Shown here: positions 25,430-38,063 of the stretch, piece after piece
How the letters are laid out: each line of letters begins with the position of its first letter
Numbering within the stretch: the stretch's first letter is position 1
NCBI RefSeq assembly: GCF_032854445.1
Contig: NC_088302.1
Location: 21,217,788-21,277,787 of the forward strand
Origin: Liolophura sinensis
Taxonomy: Eukaryota > Mollusca > Polyplacophora > Chitonida > Chitonidae
DNA: 60,000 nucleotides
Direction: 5' to 3'
The notes under the pieces: model-generated
Databases searched by the model: none
What the model was told of the DNA's origin: nothing
What the model saw: only the letters and a program-made list of their open reading frames with translations
Translations under genes and position numbers: made by a program

Positions 25430-25740
25430 TAGCGAAACCAGGGTCCGGGCACGTGTCAGAGTGACGGTGTATCCGTGCCCTCCCCTGGGGGTGAGGCTGA
25501 GGTTGTAAGGGTGATGGGTGCCGCCTCTCCCGCCGTGACGAGCAGGAGATAAGGGGCACTTCCCGCCGAGCACTCGGAACCTACCACTGACCCATCCTTA
25601 TAACATATTGTTGCTGGGGTCTCGGAGACACGAAGGGACGGGGTTGGCACGCATTTACAAGTTTGACAACGGATCGTTTTTCCCCACGTCAGAAACTTGA
25701 TACAGCCACATTTCCCGTCCAGTAATGTTCTCTTTTCCCA
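25430..25740. other. GC-richer island in hand intron
   Basis: A CpG-containing island contrasting with its AT-rich flanks. It contains GGCACGTGTC (E-box CACGTG, about 25449-25454) and GAGATAAGGGG (GATA type, about 25545). The - strand is open for about 95 codons with a cysteine-rich start (see findings). It could be an enhancer or an unrecognised nested exon; the sequence does not decide. Confidence 0.3.
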
Positions 25741-26426
25741 CAATCAAGTCAGGATATCCTACAAACCATATTTTTTTTTCTACTAGACAAGCTTCTTATG
25801 TATACATTTATTATATTTTTTTAGGGTTAACGGGATTTTTTTTGTATGTTAAAATATAATATGTTTATAGCGGCACAAGAAACATTCTTAAGGCGTTAAT
25901 GGTCATGTCGGTGTAGTATCACTCTTGGAATGAAGCAAGTAAATAATGGGGCGGTGTTTCACGCCTAAATCAGCCGTATGTCTGCGATATCACCATACAG
26001 CGAAATTCCTACAAAACTACTACCCTTAGGCAGAGAACCGTAGCGTCGGTGGTCAATCCGTCGGTAGGTTAGTACGCTCTGGGTGGAAAGAGTACTACAA
26101 AACTAGCTGAACTTGTTGAAATTCCCCAAACTGCTTCCTTTGGCGTACACATTGAACCTTCTTTACTGACATGGAACTTTTCTCGTTAACCGTCTACAAA
26201 ATTTAAAAGCTTTATTTCACCCGAAATATAAGATGAAGAAGGACTATTTTTTTTACAATTCTTATAATTTTTTCCAAAGTGTATACATAACTATTGAATA
26301 TGAATATGAGCACTTCGTCACCAAACATGCATAATGAAATACTTAACCACAAATCTTCCAAAATCTTTTGCATTACAAATGACTTTGCTACTGGCACATT
26401 AATACAATTGAGTTCTTACATGTTTT

Positions 26427-26690
26427 GATTGATTGATTGGTGTTTTACGCCGTACTGAAGAATGTTTCACTTATATGACGGCGACCAGCATTATGGTGGG
26501 AGGAAACCGGCCAGAGCCCGGGAGAAACCCACGACCATGTGCAGGTTGCTAGCAGACCTTCCGTCCTGCAACAAGGAGGCACATTACATGCACTCTAAGG
26601 ATTCCTTCGTCGTCATAGGACTGAAATATTGTTAAGTACGACGTTAAACCCCAAACACTAACTCAACCCACTCACTCACTCACTCCATGT
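26427..26690. mobile_element. SINE A / SINE B composite
   Basis: 26427-26565 is SINE A in minus orientation (GGTGTTTTACGCCGTACTG through GCAGGTTGCTAGCAGACC). 26568-26690 is the 3' part of SINE B in plus orientation (CCTGCAACAAGGAGGCAC, GATTCCTTCGTCGTCATA, TACGACGTTAAACCCC) ending in (ACTC)n. The two lie back to back, head-truncated on both sides. Confidence 0.75.
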
Positions 26691-27255
26691 CAGTATTCAT
26701 CACATATGGAAGACGTATTGTCTTTCTTTGTTCCTTTGCATCTACTTATTCAGATAGATGAATACCATGTGCACAATGTTATCTAAAGGGAATGGTGGTT
26801 ATTAGGACCTAGAACTGTTCTGATTTAAGTCCTAATTTAGCAAATTTGCATTCCTTTATTTAACAGGCGCTTACAATGTTTACCATGCAATATCTTTTAA
26901 GGCAATTGGTCATAATTTTTAAAATTTCTTTGATAGAGTAGGTCATGTAAACTGCGGTGGTTATGCAACTTTTTGGGCATTTCATAAAATATTACCTTGT
27001 CCATAAACAATAAGGTTTATTCTGAACGATTGCCTTGTTTTCATTCATATTTCCCTACTTCTTACATCACCTTTGGTGTTGCATATAATTCTTCAAGTGC
27101 AACTGCATGCATGATTGGACTTTCTTACTTCCTGTTTAAGACCTTATATCTGGCATAGTTGTCAGACATATCATCTGTGGCTTATCATATTAATAATGAT
27201 GCGCTACAGATGCCAAGATGGTAAATCATATTTTTTTCTTTTTTTCTCGTTGCAG

Positions 27256-27351
27256 ACGTCTGCTGGTACAGAACTTAGTCCATCCGAAAAGAAAACCAAA
27301 GGTCGAACGGGTTGGCCTCAGCACGTGTGGGCCTCTGAATTGAAACAGTAA
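27256..27351 (+). CDS. hand: hand bHLH transcription factor, exon 2 (C-terminus)
   Basis: This exon encodes residues 174-204 plus the TAA stop at 27349-27351. It begins directly after the acceptor TCGTTGCAG (27255) and continues exon 1 in phase 0. The first residues (TSAGTELSPSEKK) are variable in the family, while TKGRTGWPQHVW followed by ASELKQ is the near-invariant C-terminus of Hand proteins. This confirms both the gene identity and the splice. Confidence 0.97.
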   Translation, partial: TSAGTELSPSEKKTKGRTGWPQHVWASELKQ

Positions 27352-27615
27352 AGCCCGGATTCCCTGCTTGACATAACGACAATATAGGACTATACACACT
27401 GAAACGGCAGCCCAGCGTCCGGACATCACTTTCCCGATATTTCCCGAGCCGCTGTGCATTGGTGTAAGGGTGCTTTGGGACACCCAAGGTGTATGTATAC
27501 ATTTGTGTGCACAAGTGTGAAAGGATCGCCATAAGGGTGCTAAGTGAGGAACCTACATGAGGGTTTCAAGGACATTGCGTAATTGACGGGCAATGATCAT
27601 AAGAGTGTCAATAAA
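27352..27615 (+). terminator. hand: hand 3' UTR and candidate poly(A) signal
   Basis: AATAAA lies at 27610-27615, about 260 nt after the stop, giving a plausible short 3' UTR. Another AATAAA occurs at 28656-28661, so a longer 3' UTR running through the TA tract is possible. Confidence 0.45.
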
Positions 27616-27716
27616 CATTCGTTTAGGTATAAAGGAGGCTCCACCATAGTGCAAAGTAAAGACCGCGAGGGTGTCAAGGGAATGGGGATTGCGCGTATAT
27701 AGGTTGGAAGATGTCT

Positions 27717-27718
<2 letters not shown>

Positions 27719-27800
<82 letters not shown>
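27719..27800. repeat. (TA)n microsatellite
   Basis: About 41 perfect dinucleotides shortly downstream of hand. Confidence 0.97.
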
Positions 27801-27803
<3 letters not shown>

Positions 27804-30800
27804 GAAGAACCCTTTCAGGAATCAGGGGCAAGGTTCACAGACATATATGTGTACAGCACCATCAACAACATTTGGGGGCAGAATGGTGCCGGTTTTACAT
27901 TGGACAGTACAGAGGCTGTGACATTAGATTGGTGATCTCTGCCACACAATTAATGGAATCGTAAGGATTAATCAAACTGTTTGCTGTTGTAATTCTATAG
28001 ACATTTCCAGGCCGCATCCGCTCCATCCGGGTACTTTCCCTGACATACTGTCTTCATTATTCCCCAGTCAATCGTTAATCGGAACTTTCTAACGGAGCGC
28101 CACAACAAGGAGATGAATGCTACATACCACAAAAAAGCTCCGCTGTACAGTGGCGTGAAATCATAGAAAGGTTTAAACATTATGATTTATGCATTAAGTT
28201 TTGCAGGCATTTCTGCGTTCTAATATATATGTATCTATATATTTTCCGGTTTCCATCAAACATACCTCTCCAAACATTGCATATGTAGTGGATGGATTCC
28301 CTGGCTGGTTTTCTACATTGTTCACCTCGTTGTCTGCTATATATACTCTCTCGTCAGCTTTACTGAGTCTGCAAGCTCTATGCATTGCTGTTTTTTTTTT
28401 TTTTTTTTTTTTTTTTGACTGTGTGGGTCATATACGACCTTTGCACGAATGCTTGTATACAGTACGGCTGCCCATTGGTTAGCATTTAAAGCTCATTGCA
28501 ATTTCCAACTCCTCCAGCAAGATGAGTGTCTGCTTGGTGGAGGTGTCTTGCTGAGTGTCACACATGGTGTCCATCTAGAAGAAGGACACTGTATTGGCCA
28601 CGTGTTCCTTACACTTAATACTGGGTTGTGACTGTACAGTATCAGACACGTGCAAAATAAAAACCTTTGTTCAAAGCCAAGAGGTAACTATTTGGCAACA
28701 TTTTAAGAAATTTTAACTTAATGTTGTTCGCTCTTGAAGAACGCTCCAAAATATGTAACATGCAAGAAGTACAAACAGGTTTTATAGAAATGGACGGTTT
28801 CATGTAACTAAAACTCGAAGACGAAAATGAATGTTGCCCGCCAGGTCATTTAAATTTGGTTTCAATATATGTACCTTTATACGCGTGCATTTATTTACTT
28901 TGGTGCGATTGATCGCCATCGAAGCAAAATTTTCAACCCTAGGAAAAAAAAATGAGCAACAAAATAACTGAATATTTATATGTTAAGTTGCGACTCATGC
29001 ACGTTGCGGTGTCATTGCATTGTGCATATAACAGCTGTGTCAATAACCCTGCATCTTATCTAAAAAAAACAAAGACAAAAAAAACGAACGCTTCCGTTTT
29101 TACTTCAACCGTACGTATTGCTAGTCTAGGCCGCGATGATCAAGCTCTTACAGTTTCGCCAAACCTCAGACTACTCATACCATTTATTGTATGTATATGA
29201 CTGAATATATTTACGTACATACATATATATGCATATATATATATAGACACCAAGAAGCGTGTTGTATCTCATGTTTGCGATATTGTTTCAAATTTTATGT
29301 TGATCGAAATGTCATAATATTTTCACGTATTTATTATTAAATGTATAAAAGAATTTGAAGTGAAATACAGAATTATTTGTTGTGTTGTTATTTCGCGATA
29401 TCTGTGAAAATAATATAACCAACATATTTCCTCGGCGAATAGTGGTCACCCATAAATATATAATCTGAACTATAAATTTGTGAAAGGATTAAACATCAAT
29501 ATTGTGAGCAATAGATTTGCATGGTGCGTGTCTACAACCAGTACACACAAAAAGATTGGTGTTGTGTGGACGTTTTATTTTTCGCGGGCATGACAGATGT
29601 TCAGTTTTGGTATATGCATCTCCCTGGCTGTTACAATATGTGTTTTATAGAGAGCATTTGATGGGTTATAACATATACCTACATGTACGGGGTATAGAGT
29701 CATTGCAGTCAGACACATTATTTATTTGTATTCCACTGTAAAAACGCTTTGGTCTCCGACGGTAGCCACGAGGCTGACAACTCGTTGTCTATTCGAGATG
29801 GGATTTTTCCAACAACATATACAACCAGACAGACTATGTTAATGGGCGATCTGTCCAGTTCAGTCAGCGAATCTACTCGCCATATCCTTTATTCAGTGCT
29901 GAGGAGACGATCAACGTTAATTCAACGGAATTGCCATTTAAATAATTAGTTTATCTTCCATATGGCTTTTCTTAGCTGTCGTTGTTGGGAAATTAGAGCT
30001 GCCAAGTCTCCGGTCGAATTGGCTTCCAGGACATTATTGGCTGTGGAAATCAGCGAAACGAATTCGAAACAGCTCTGTGGTTAAGGACGTGAATCCCGCG
30101 GCATAACGAGATCAACGGAGCGTTCCAGAGGGAAGGGGGGTTTGGTGGAGAGAATCACTGAACGTTTGGCTTCCTGACGGTCGTAGGTCCCGTGGGTGAG
30201 CGGCAGACAATTAGGCTTCTGCCAGATGAAAAGACTCGGCTCTGGGTTTCCTCAAGACGCCCTGGGTCTCAGAACCCACACGTTTTCGGCTTATTAACTC
30301 GACATATAAGCATAGCAATATTAACCAGTTTTTTTTTCTTTCTTGCTTGCTTTCTCTTTTTCTTTCTTTTTTCCCCTTTCAACATGCATCGTGAACATGT
30401 GAACTAATGTTTTAACAGATTATACCAACCCCGTTGAAACCCCATGAATCTTTCACAAATCAAGACTGAGGAAGTATATATATATAACTACAGCTACATG
30501 TATACGATAAGTAACCTACATGTAGGTGCAAGCAAGCTTTGTTTTATTATTTAATTTATCTATTAGATTCGTGTTTTACCCAGAATAATTCACTTATATA
30601 CATTCTGATGGTTATAATATGTAACGCCAAGTCTTCATTATAATATATTTATACATTTCTAGTAACGACACAAAGGAACGCTGCAGAGTCGAGGATCCCT
30701 GGATAAAGAGCTCACGTGTTCGAATCAAGGTCTCACTTTCTCCTCTGTGGCCTCCCACGCCTAGGAGTTAGTTTGGTACCTTGGGAAATCTGTGGGTTTT

Positions 30801-32299
30801 CTCTGATTGATAACATGGCGGCGCTTCGATAGTCTCAATGTGCGTAATTTAGCTTACCTTGGACAGCGATTCGGTTTTGTTACAACACAAAAACAAAACG
30901 TTATGCTTTTCAGCTTCTTGAGGGATAATTTATCCATGTATACATATATTTGGTGTAGTGTTGTCTTTGTTTCTAAACTGAACGTTCTTACATAACACCA
31001 TCTCCAACAACATCGAAATCAACTTTCCAGTGTAATGTTTCTATACAGTAATTGTATACACACAAATCATGTGTATACTAGGTTCCCTGAGGGAAACGGA
31101 TGCTTTAGTTTCCTTGTTCACATGATTATATGGATTTTAATCAGTGTAACTTCCTTCACTTCATGAGACTGTCTCCTTTAACATAGCGATCGCAAAGCGG
31201 CATTATTACTCTGTATTAATACCGCGTCAAAGGAGAGTTATAACTTTGCCGAAGACACCATACAAATAACTCGCAGTCCAGAGTCTAGATAATTTCAATC
31301 ATTGGTGGGTTTTCCCCTGCTTTCTGCTCGGTTCGCTCCCACCATATAATGCTGGACGATGTCGTTATACTGTGTCAAACGCCAAACGCTTATGCGTGAC
31401 GTCACAAGGCAAAGCAAACGCCAAACACTTGTGCATGACGGTCACAGGATAAAGGTGGACAGGTTTCGGCCTATAACAGCATGATTTAGTCGCTTCCTCA
31501 TGAGTGGCGAAAGACTCTTTTCGTGAACGAACTGAACCCGTTACAGGAAGCCCAAATGGGAAAAGCCATATACATGTATAGATACATCCCGCTAGTTTAA
31601 ATTTTTATCAGATAATTCTTATTTAATTGGTATTCTAAAATCATGCCAGTCTACATTTTATGACTGACAAACTCGCTACTTCCCCGCTTAACGCTCATGC
31701 AACAAATATATACGCACTGTCCTGCCGGATGGGTTCATGTACTATGCATGACTGATGTCTTCGGCATGGCAATAGTGTGAGGCAGCATTAGATATATGCT
31801 TAGATGCATTAGATAGATGTAGTTTATATAGTCATTTTTCTCATACTGTATGCAGTTATCACATGCATGATCTGCTTGGAACTTCATTTGATAAAATGGA
31901 AAAAATTAGCTAATCATATGACTGAAATTTATAGTCTGTGATTTATGAGAATAAAAAAATTCACACTTTAGTGATTATATATGGAGCCAAAATTCCTTAA
32001 CTTAGTTAAATTCAAAACTTAGTCGTTTGCTATTTCAATATACGCCTTTCAGGCTTTTCAGGCTTGTCTGATTTTGTAGTGTACTAAAATTAAACTTTCA
32101 ATTAAAAATCAAAGACAACACTTTTACAGCTTAATTACTGGTGTCTAGATTTTTCCTTTTGCTTCCTTCGCTTTCAAATTGGTTTTAACAACGATATTAT
32201 TTTGGTAGTATATCACAGTGCAGTCTCCTTGCCGACATATATACTGTATTTTATTACGTTCACTTCATACATCAAAATATACTCAGCATTCATGTAATT
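27801..32299. other. Intergenic stretch downstream of hand
   Basis: No supported gene. Noted: a poly(T) run at about 28391-28416; a tRNA-like B-box remnant at about 30718-30730 (GTGTTCGAATC); a SINE A remnant at about 31318-31365 (CTGCTCGGTTCGCTCCCACC); and a GC-richer patch at about 29960-30180 that could be regulatory. The short ORFs lack domains or splice context. Confidence 0.45.
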
Positions 32300-32522
32300 A
32301 TTTTACAGAACATTGTCATTTCTGTCAGTATAATGTTTTCTGTGTGGAGTGTCAGGTTTGGTGTCTTCGGTATGATACAGTGGCGGCAGCACTTTGGTGC
32401 CATGGATTCGCCCTGCCACAAGAAAACATATGCAATATATGTGTACATATGTAAATGACCCCTCGTCGTCATATGACTGAAAAATTGTTTTTAAATACGA
32501 CATTAAACCCCAAGCACACCTC
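32300..32522 (+). mobile_element. SINE family B, diverged copy
   Basis: Body and tail match the SINE B copy at 48535-48890 in the opposite orientation. Shared blocks include TCAGTATAATG, GTCTTCGGTA, GCAGCACT, CCCTGCCACAAG, CGTCGTCATATGACTGAAA and TACGACATTAAACCCCAAGC. An open frame within it looks cysteine-rich but is SINE sequence. Confidence 0.75.
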
Positions 32523-32841
32523 CATACATACATATACATACATACATTTCCGTCTTGATGACGGTGCATGTAATTCACCAACCACTCAAAAGGTATACAA
32601 TCGTTATATGGAGGTGTGAATGAGTGCATGTATCTAATTGAATGGGCACGCTATAGCTCATTCATGTTTTCAAAATTAAGAGACGTTTAACCACAAGCAT
32701 GCAAACAAACAAACATCGACGCTTTTAACCAATTTAGCTCGAATCATAAGGCTTTGATGTGAAACATGCATCATTATTATACCTCTCTGTATAAATGAAA
32801 GAGGAAGCACTTATTCGTGCCTTTATGTATAGAGTCAAAAG

Positions 32842-32847
<6 letters not shown>

Positions 32848-32890
<43 letters not shown>
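32848..32890. repeat. (TA)n microsatellite
   Basis: About 21 TA dinucleotides. Confidence 0.95.
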
Positions 32891-32891
<1 letters not shown>

Positions 32892-33514
32892 GCCGTGAGG
32901 GGTTTTGAGGGGAATTTAATTAATGAATCTTTCTACGATTGCTTTACTATAGGTATTAGGTTGGTGAAAACAGTTCGGCTGTGTCACAGAGTGTAATAAA
33001 GCTGACTTGACGACGATCCACACAAAAACAATGCGCGCATGGCGACAGTCTCTCGTTCATGAATGTCAGCTGATACGATCTCGCACCGACGACCTTCATG
33101 GAACGTTTTAGTATTTATTACCAACACACTGTAGCTTTGATGTCTTCCAACTATTCTCCCAAAATCAAAATATACGTTTAAGAGAGTGTGCAAGTGAATC
33201 GGCGTTATCGTCGCAAAGGGTAACCTATAGACATGTACTCATGTTATCTTTAATAACGCGAAACTGTGAACGTGTATCTGCATCAAGACAATGCTTTTGC
33301 ATGTATATACACTGGTATCAATTGAATTCATTTTTTATTCTATAATAATAAATCAATATAATGAACTGGTATGCGAAAATTTTTCGTTATATAAAGCTAT
33401 AAAATCTACAAAACTCAAATCCGCTCCACTCCGACAACTCACTCGGTTTCTTCTATACCCGTAAAACTTGTTGATATCGTATACTCTCTCTCTTCCAAAA
33501 TTTAGGACATCTGA

Positions 33515-34327
33515 TCTGCTCATTTTAGCCAATATATATAATTCTGGGAGGAATAATGAGTTTCGTTTTTTCTCACATGGTTAGACCATTGCTCATTTTA
33601 CCCAATGTACACGTAATTCCGGGAGGAAAATTGAGTTCCTTTTTTTCTCACATGGTTAGACCATTGCTCATATTAGCCAGTATATTTTAATTCTGGGAGG
33701 AATACTGAGTTTCTTTTTTCTCACATGGTTAGACCATTGCTCATTTTACCCAATGTACACGTAATTCCGGGAGGAAAATTGAGTTCCTTTTTTTCTCACA
33801 TGGTTAGACCATTGCTCATATTAGCCAGTATATTTTAATTCTGGGAGGAATACTGAGTTCCTTTTTTTCTCACATGGTTAGACCATTGCTCATATTAGCC
33901 AGTATATTTTAATTCTGGGAGGAATACTGAGTTTCTTTTTTCTCACATGGTTAGACCATTGCTCATATTAGCCAGTATATTTTAATTCTGGGAGGAATAC
34001 TGAGTTCCTTTTTTTCTCACATGGTTAGACCATTGCTCATATTAGCCAGTATATTTTAATTCTGGGAGGAATACTGAGTTTCTTTTTTCTCACATGGTTA
34101 GACCATTGCTCATTTTACCCAATGTACATGTAATTCCGGGAGGAAAATTGAGTTCCCTTTTTTCTCACATGGTTAGACCATTGCTCATATTAGCCAGTAT
34201 ATTTTAATTCTGGGAGGAATACTGAGTTTCTTTTTTCTCACATGGTTAGACCATTGCTCATATTAGCCAGTATATTTTAATTCTGGGAGGAATACTGAGT
34301 TTCTTTTTTCTCACATGGTTAGACCAT
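33515..34327. repeat. ~75-bp satellite-like array, 11 units, two variants
   Basis: Eleven occurrences of CTCACATGGTTAGACCA are spaced about 74-76 bp apart. Variant A has CATATTAGCCAGTATATTTT and TGGGAGGAATACTGAG. Variant B has CATTTTACCCAATGTACACG and CCGGGAGGAAAATTGAG. Most units are A, with B interspersed, which points to multi-unit duplications. A T-tract of 6-8 bases varies between units. Confidence 0.95.
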
Positions 34328-37300
34328 CTGATGAACAACATACTCATATCTTTACTTTTTCAAAAGACTAGTAAAGAAATATGATGTTCTACTTCCAACA
34401 CTACTAATATTCTGTCCCAAAATTTAGGGTAAGTGACACATTTATTGTTGAATATATAGGGTTAAAGTACAGTTAGATATATAAATCAAATCTTTCCCTA
34501 TGTATTATGCTCTATTACATGTAGTATAAGAGAAATATTGCCCATGTTGGAGTGAATAATCAGTTATATTACGGAAAGGAATTACTTTGTTTCGCCTTAT
34601 TGACGTTGTACACAAGCCGTCAATTCCTTCTAAAAAGCGTTTACTTGTCCTGCATATATTAGCAGACTTATGACCATTCTTTATACATGTATATGATCAT
34701 ACCAACCCTGCATAAAGGATTAAGATATAAAGGGTATAATATAATGGCTCTGAAATGAGAGGGATATATTAAGCTTTTGTGGGTTTATCTATTCATTTGA
34801 TTGGTGCTGATTTCATGACTGAAGATTATTTCACTTGTAATATATGACAGTGGTCGGGATTGTTGTTAGAGGAAACCTGAAATTACAACAGGTAAAACAT
34901 ACATATGCACCTGACATATTGTCCATGTAAGTAACTGGAAAATTAATTATGGCTTGAGTTATCCACAAAAAGTCACACTTGACTGATCCTGTCCATTCAA
35001 CAAAAACGAAAATCCTTTTTTTTTTTCACTTTCCCCCCATAGCGTCCAGAATAACGACGTGCGTTAATATCCCTGATATGCGAGACATTTCAGGAAGTAT
35101 ACATGATGTACTACATGACGAGGTGACGGGTTTGAAAGCCGAAATTATCCTGAAAGAATGTACCCTAACACCCACGGGCACCCGACCATCGTGACATGGA
35201 GCAGTGCAGATCGTCGTGGCGACTAGCATCCGGGGTGGGAAGACAGGGCCCCGGGGATACGGGGGTTCACAGGTTGGGTGTGAACCCTCATTGCCTGAGG
35301 CCCCCGAAATAAACCGCTAGCAGATCCAATGAGAGAGGTGTAGAGGTAAATAGCCAACTAACCGCCCTCAGGGTTTAAATAATGTAACGGAACGATTGTT
35401 ATTCTGTACAATTAATAGACTTATTATCTCGGAGCCATCTATAAGCCTTTAACTAACTGTATAAGAAGGGCATTAAAATGCGGGTCATTCCTTTCACCGT
35501 GTCTTCATGCACTCTGACGAACATATTGAGGAATTCCAAAATATTGATGTGGTAAATTTTCCGGAAAACCGGCTTCATTTTTTCTTTTCAATTTTGTCTC
35601 AGAATAGACTGGAGTGGATTATTTTTAGAAGACATGTACGTGTCAAACACTTTAAAAATATTTAAACAAAACATATGCCAAAAAGACGGGTTTGATCAGC
35701 TGATATGTATATTTATATGCACGCCCACAAAAAGCTTTTCTAAACAGAGCGATATTTTTTTTTACAAAAGAAACCTTTCAAGTTAGTTTGAATGACTATG
35801 AAGTTTAAAAAACAATGCAACCTACATATTTGGTATAGATTACGGTCCATAGTAATTTTTCCATTTTGCTTCGTCCTGAAAGCTCTATTGATCTTAGAAA
35901 CGTATGTTGAGGTTTGTTTGAAAGTTAGGATGATGTCCTACTGGAAAACTGCAAGGTTCAACAACAAAACATTTTATGACTTTATCCGCGTTTAGAGACA
36001 AAAAGCGATCCATGTTCGATGTAGCTTAATTGTTTGTCTGATATGAGTAACATCAGTGAGAGTGATTTTCATTGGGCGTATGTACAAGCGCATGCTTTGA
36101 TGGTGAGTTATACGCATTTTTGGTTTCTGGAGGTGGAGCTTATTGTTTCATCGTGAGCAAAGGTTTAGAATATGCCAGTTTATGTATATGAAAAATAAGA
36201 CGATAGGCAAACATAATGCCATCTGAAGTCACTGGAATCGACAAAGCACTGCGCATGTCATGGTGGGCCTTTGACTTCTGCCGCAGAATATTTTTTCCGT
36301 GTTCCTGCATGCGCTTTGGCATGGCGTTCCAGGGAGACAGCGCTGAAAATATGTTGATATGAGAACCGCTCTGAGACAAATGTTACACAGAAAAGCCCTT
36401 GGACGGGGTCTGATGTTGATTGAATGAAAATATTCTAAACTTTTATTCTATTCATATGACGTGATAATATATAAACAGATCTGTATTGTTATCTGAAAAA
36501 TTATAGCTCTCGCTGGCTCATTTGGTACTGATTTAATGAAATATGTATAGCGTACATGTATAACTGTAACAATATGGCGTATACTAGTATACCAAATTTT
36601 ATTTATTGACTTGACTTTCATTGCTCAGGAAGTTGTTACTTACGTGGCGATTTATGTGTCAGCTAATGGCTAGAGTAAATTAGATTCCAGAGTAAACCAC
36701 AGATTATGGACAGGACCCTGGCAAACCCACTGACATGATGTCGCAGCCGAAACAGCGAGAGCTGGATTCGAACACGGGACTACATTAGCAATGCGATGTA
36801 CCAACACTTAAACTATCTAAGGCAGACGCACATTTATTTCAATGGCTAACATGTAAAGGGGTTTTCCAGTGTTTGCGTTCGTTATCTATTTTTGCTTGGC
36901 TCCTCCCGATGGCGAGGTTGTTGTTTAGACTGGGTCTGGGGGAGAGCGGTAATAAGGCTCGGTAAAGTCGTCAGACAAGACAGATGAAACTAGCGGTCGC
37001 TTGGGCAGTGCTGGACTCATAGAGGGCGACGGATGTCAGATCTAATCAGGCGGGAAAATCAGAGGGAATTCGAGGAGGGAAATGTTGGTCACTGAAGCAA
37101 CAATTTAGTCCACGGAAAATATAGATTGGCTTCAATCAATTTTGATACCTTATTTATTTATTTATTTATTTGGTGTCTTTATGTGGTACGCTAGATTGTA
37201 TGCATAAACAGTCGGAATAAAACCCTGACTGAACTCTTCTTTGCTGCTTGGGGCTGTCTACGTTGCTACGTTTTAAGCGGTTACATGAACAGTTAGAATA

Positions 37301-38063
37301 AAGCCCTGGCGAATTTCACCGGTCATATCTGCGTGACCATTGGCCAGATATCACATTGTCGTCACTGCTCTGGTTTTACTCTCTGTACTCTAGTCTTTTA
37401 TATTCTCTGACTTGTTACAGAAAATTTAAAAAAAAAAAACAAAAAAAAAAAACAACAACAACAACCGTCGGGTCAGGTTTATATAGGAAGAGCAAACTGA
37501 GCATACAGCGTCCAATGGATATCACCACACATCGCCAGTCACATGAATACCCAAGCCACCAGAAATTGAACTATATCATGTGACCCTCACTGATCAAGAG
37601 CCTGTCTGCATCACGAGTGGCACTTTTAACTGCGATGAAAACACGAAAACTAAGTGCAAATCAGATGAAAAGACGACCCTTAAACATTGTTCAGGTAAAC
37701 AGATCGATTTTTTGTAATAGACTATCACTAGTGACGTCACATAATTTCTTTTTTTTAAATATAGTTTGTATCAAAGTTCATTCATTGGCCATGCATGATA
37801 GCGTTCAAAGTTTAAAATGCATTGTTATTGGTTGAAAGGGTTTTAAAACAAAATATCTAAAGGATTTTCCATAACAGTATTTAATATGTTCTTTCATCTG
37901 CCCTATTCTTCATGTGTTTTCTTTGCATTTAACCCTGGAACAGCGAAAGCCCCTTTTCACATAAATTATTAGATACCGTCGTCGAACAAGTTAGTGAAGC
38001 AATGCTAACTAGCAAATTAAGCATGCACGCGGCAGACAAACTTCAAAACATTATTAGATCGTT
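34328..38063. other. Intergenic stretch with one exon-like ORF
   Basis: Contains a weak SINE A remnant at about 34787-34870, the candidate terminal exon at 35043-35194 (listed separately), a GC-richer patch at about 36890-37090, a tRNA-like B-box remnant at about 36763-36775, an (ATTT)n run at about 37150-37170 and an A-rich run at about 37425-37465. No other gene supported. Confidence 0.4.
35043..35194 (+). CDS. Candidate terminal exon of an unrecognised gene
   Basis: I do not recognise the product. A strong acceptor (a T-run, then CACTTTCCCCCCATAG, ending at 35042) is followed by about 50 open codons ending at TGA 35192-35194 and an AATAAA at 35308-35313. The translation (for example ITTCVNIPDMRDISGS, then GLKAEIILKECTLTP) has mixed composition, unlike the repeat-derived ORFs nearby. 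No upstream exon was found, and the opposite strand is also open. It could be a terminal coding exon, part of a long non-coding RNA, or chance. Confidence 0.25.

Larger units (their letters stand above)
11499..27255 (+). other. hand: hand intron 1 (15,757 bp)
   Basis: The donor is CAG|GTCAGT at 11499. The acceptor is a long T-rich tract ending in CTCGTTGCAG at 27255. Hand genes commonly have a single intron just C-terminal of the bHLH, which agrees with this position. The intron is very long and holds tandem arrays, a MITE, SINE fragments and two GC-richer islands (16180-16400 and 25430-25740). No other exon is needed, because exon 1 and exon 2 join in phase 0. Confidence 0.9.

Noticed and set aside
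32218-32454. Cysteine-rich + strand ORF that looks like a PHD-type zinc finger (CVECQVW...NIC)
   Set aside because: The DNA aligns in order with the SINE B copy at 48535-48890 and runs into the SINE B tail, so the spacing of cysteines is accidental.
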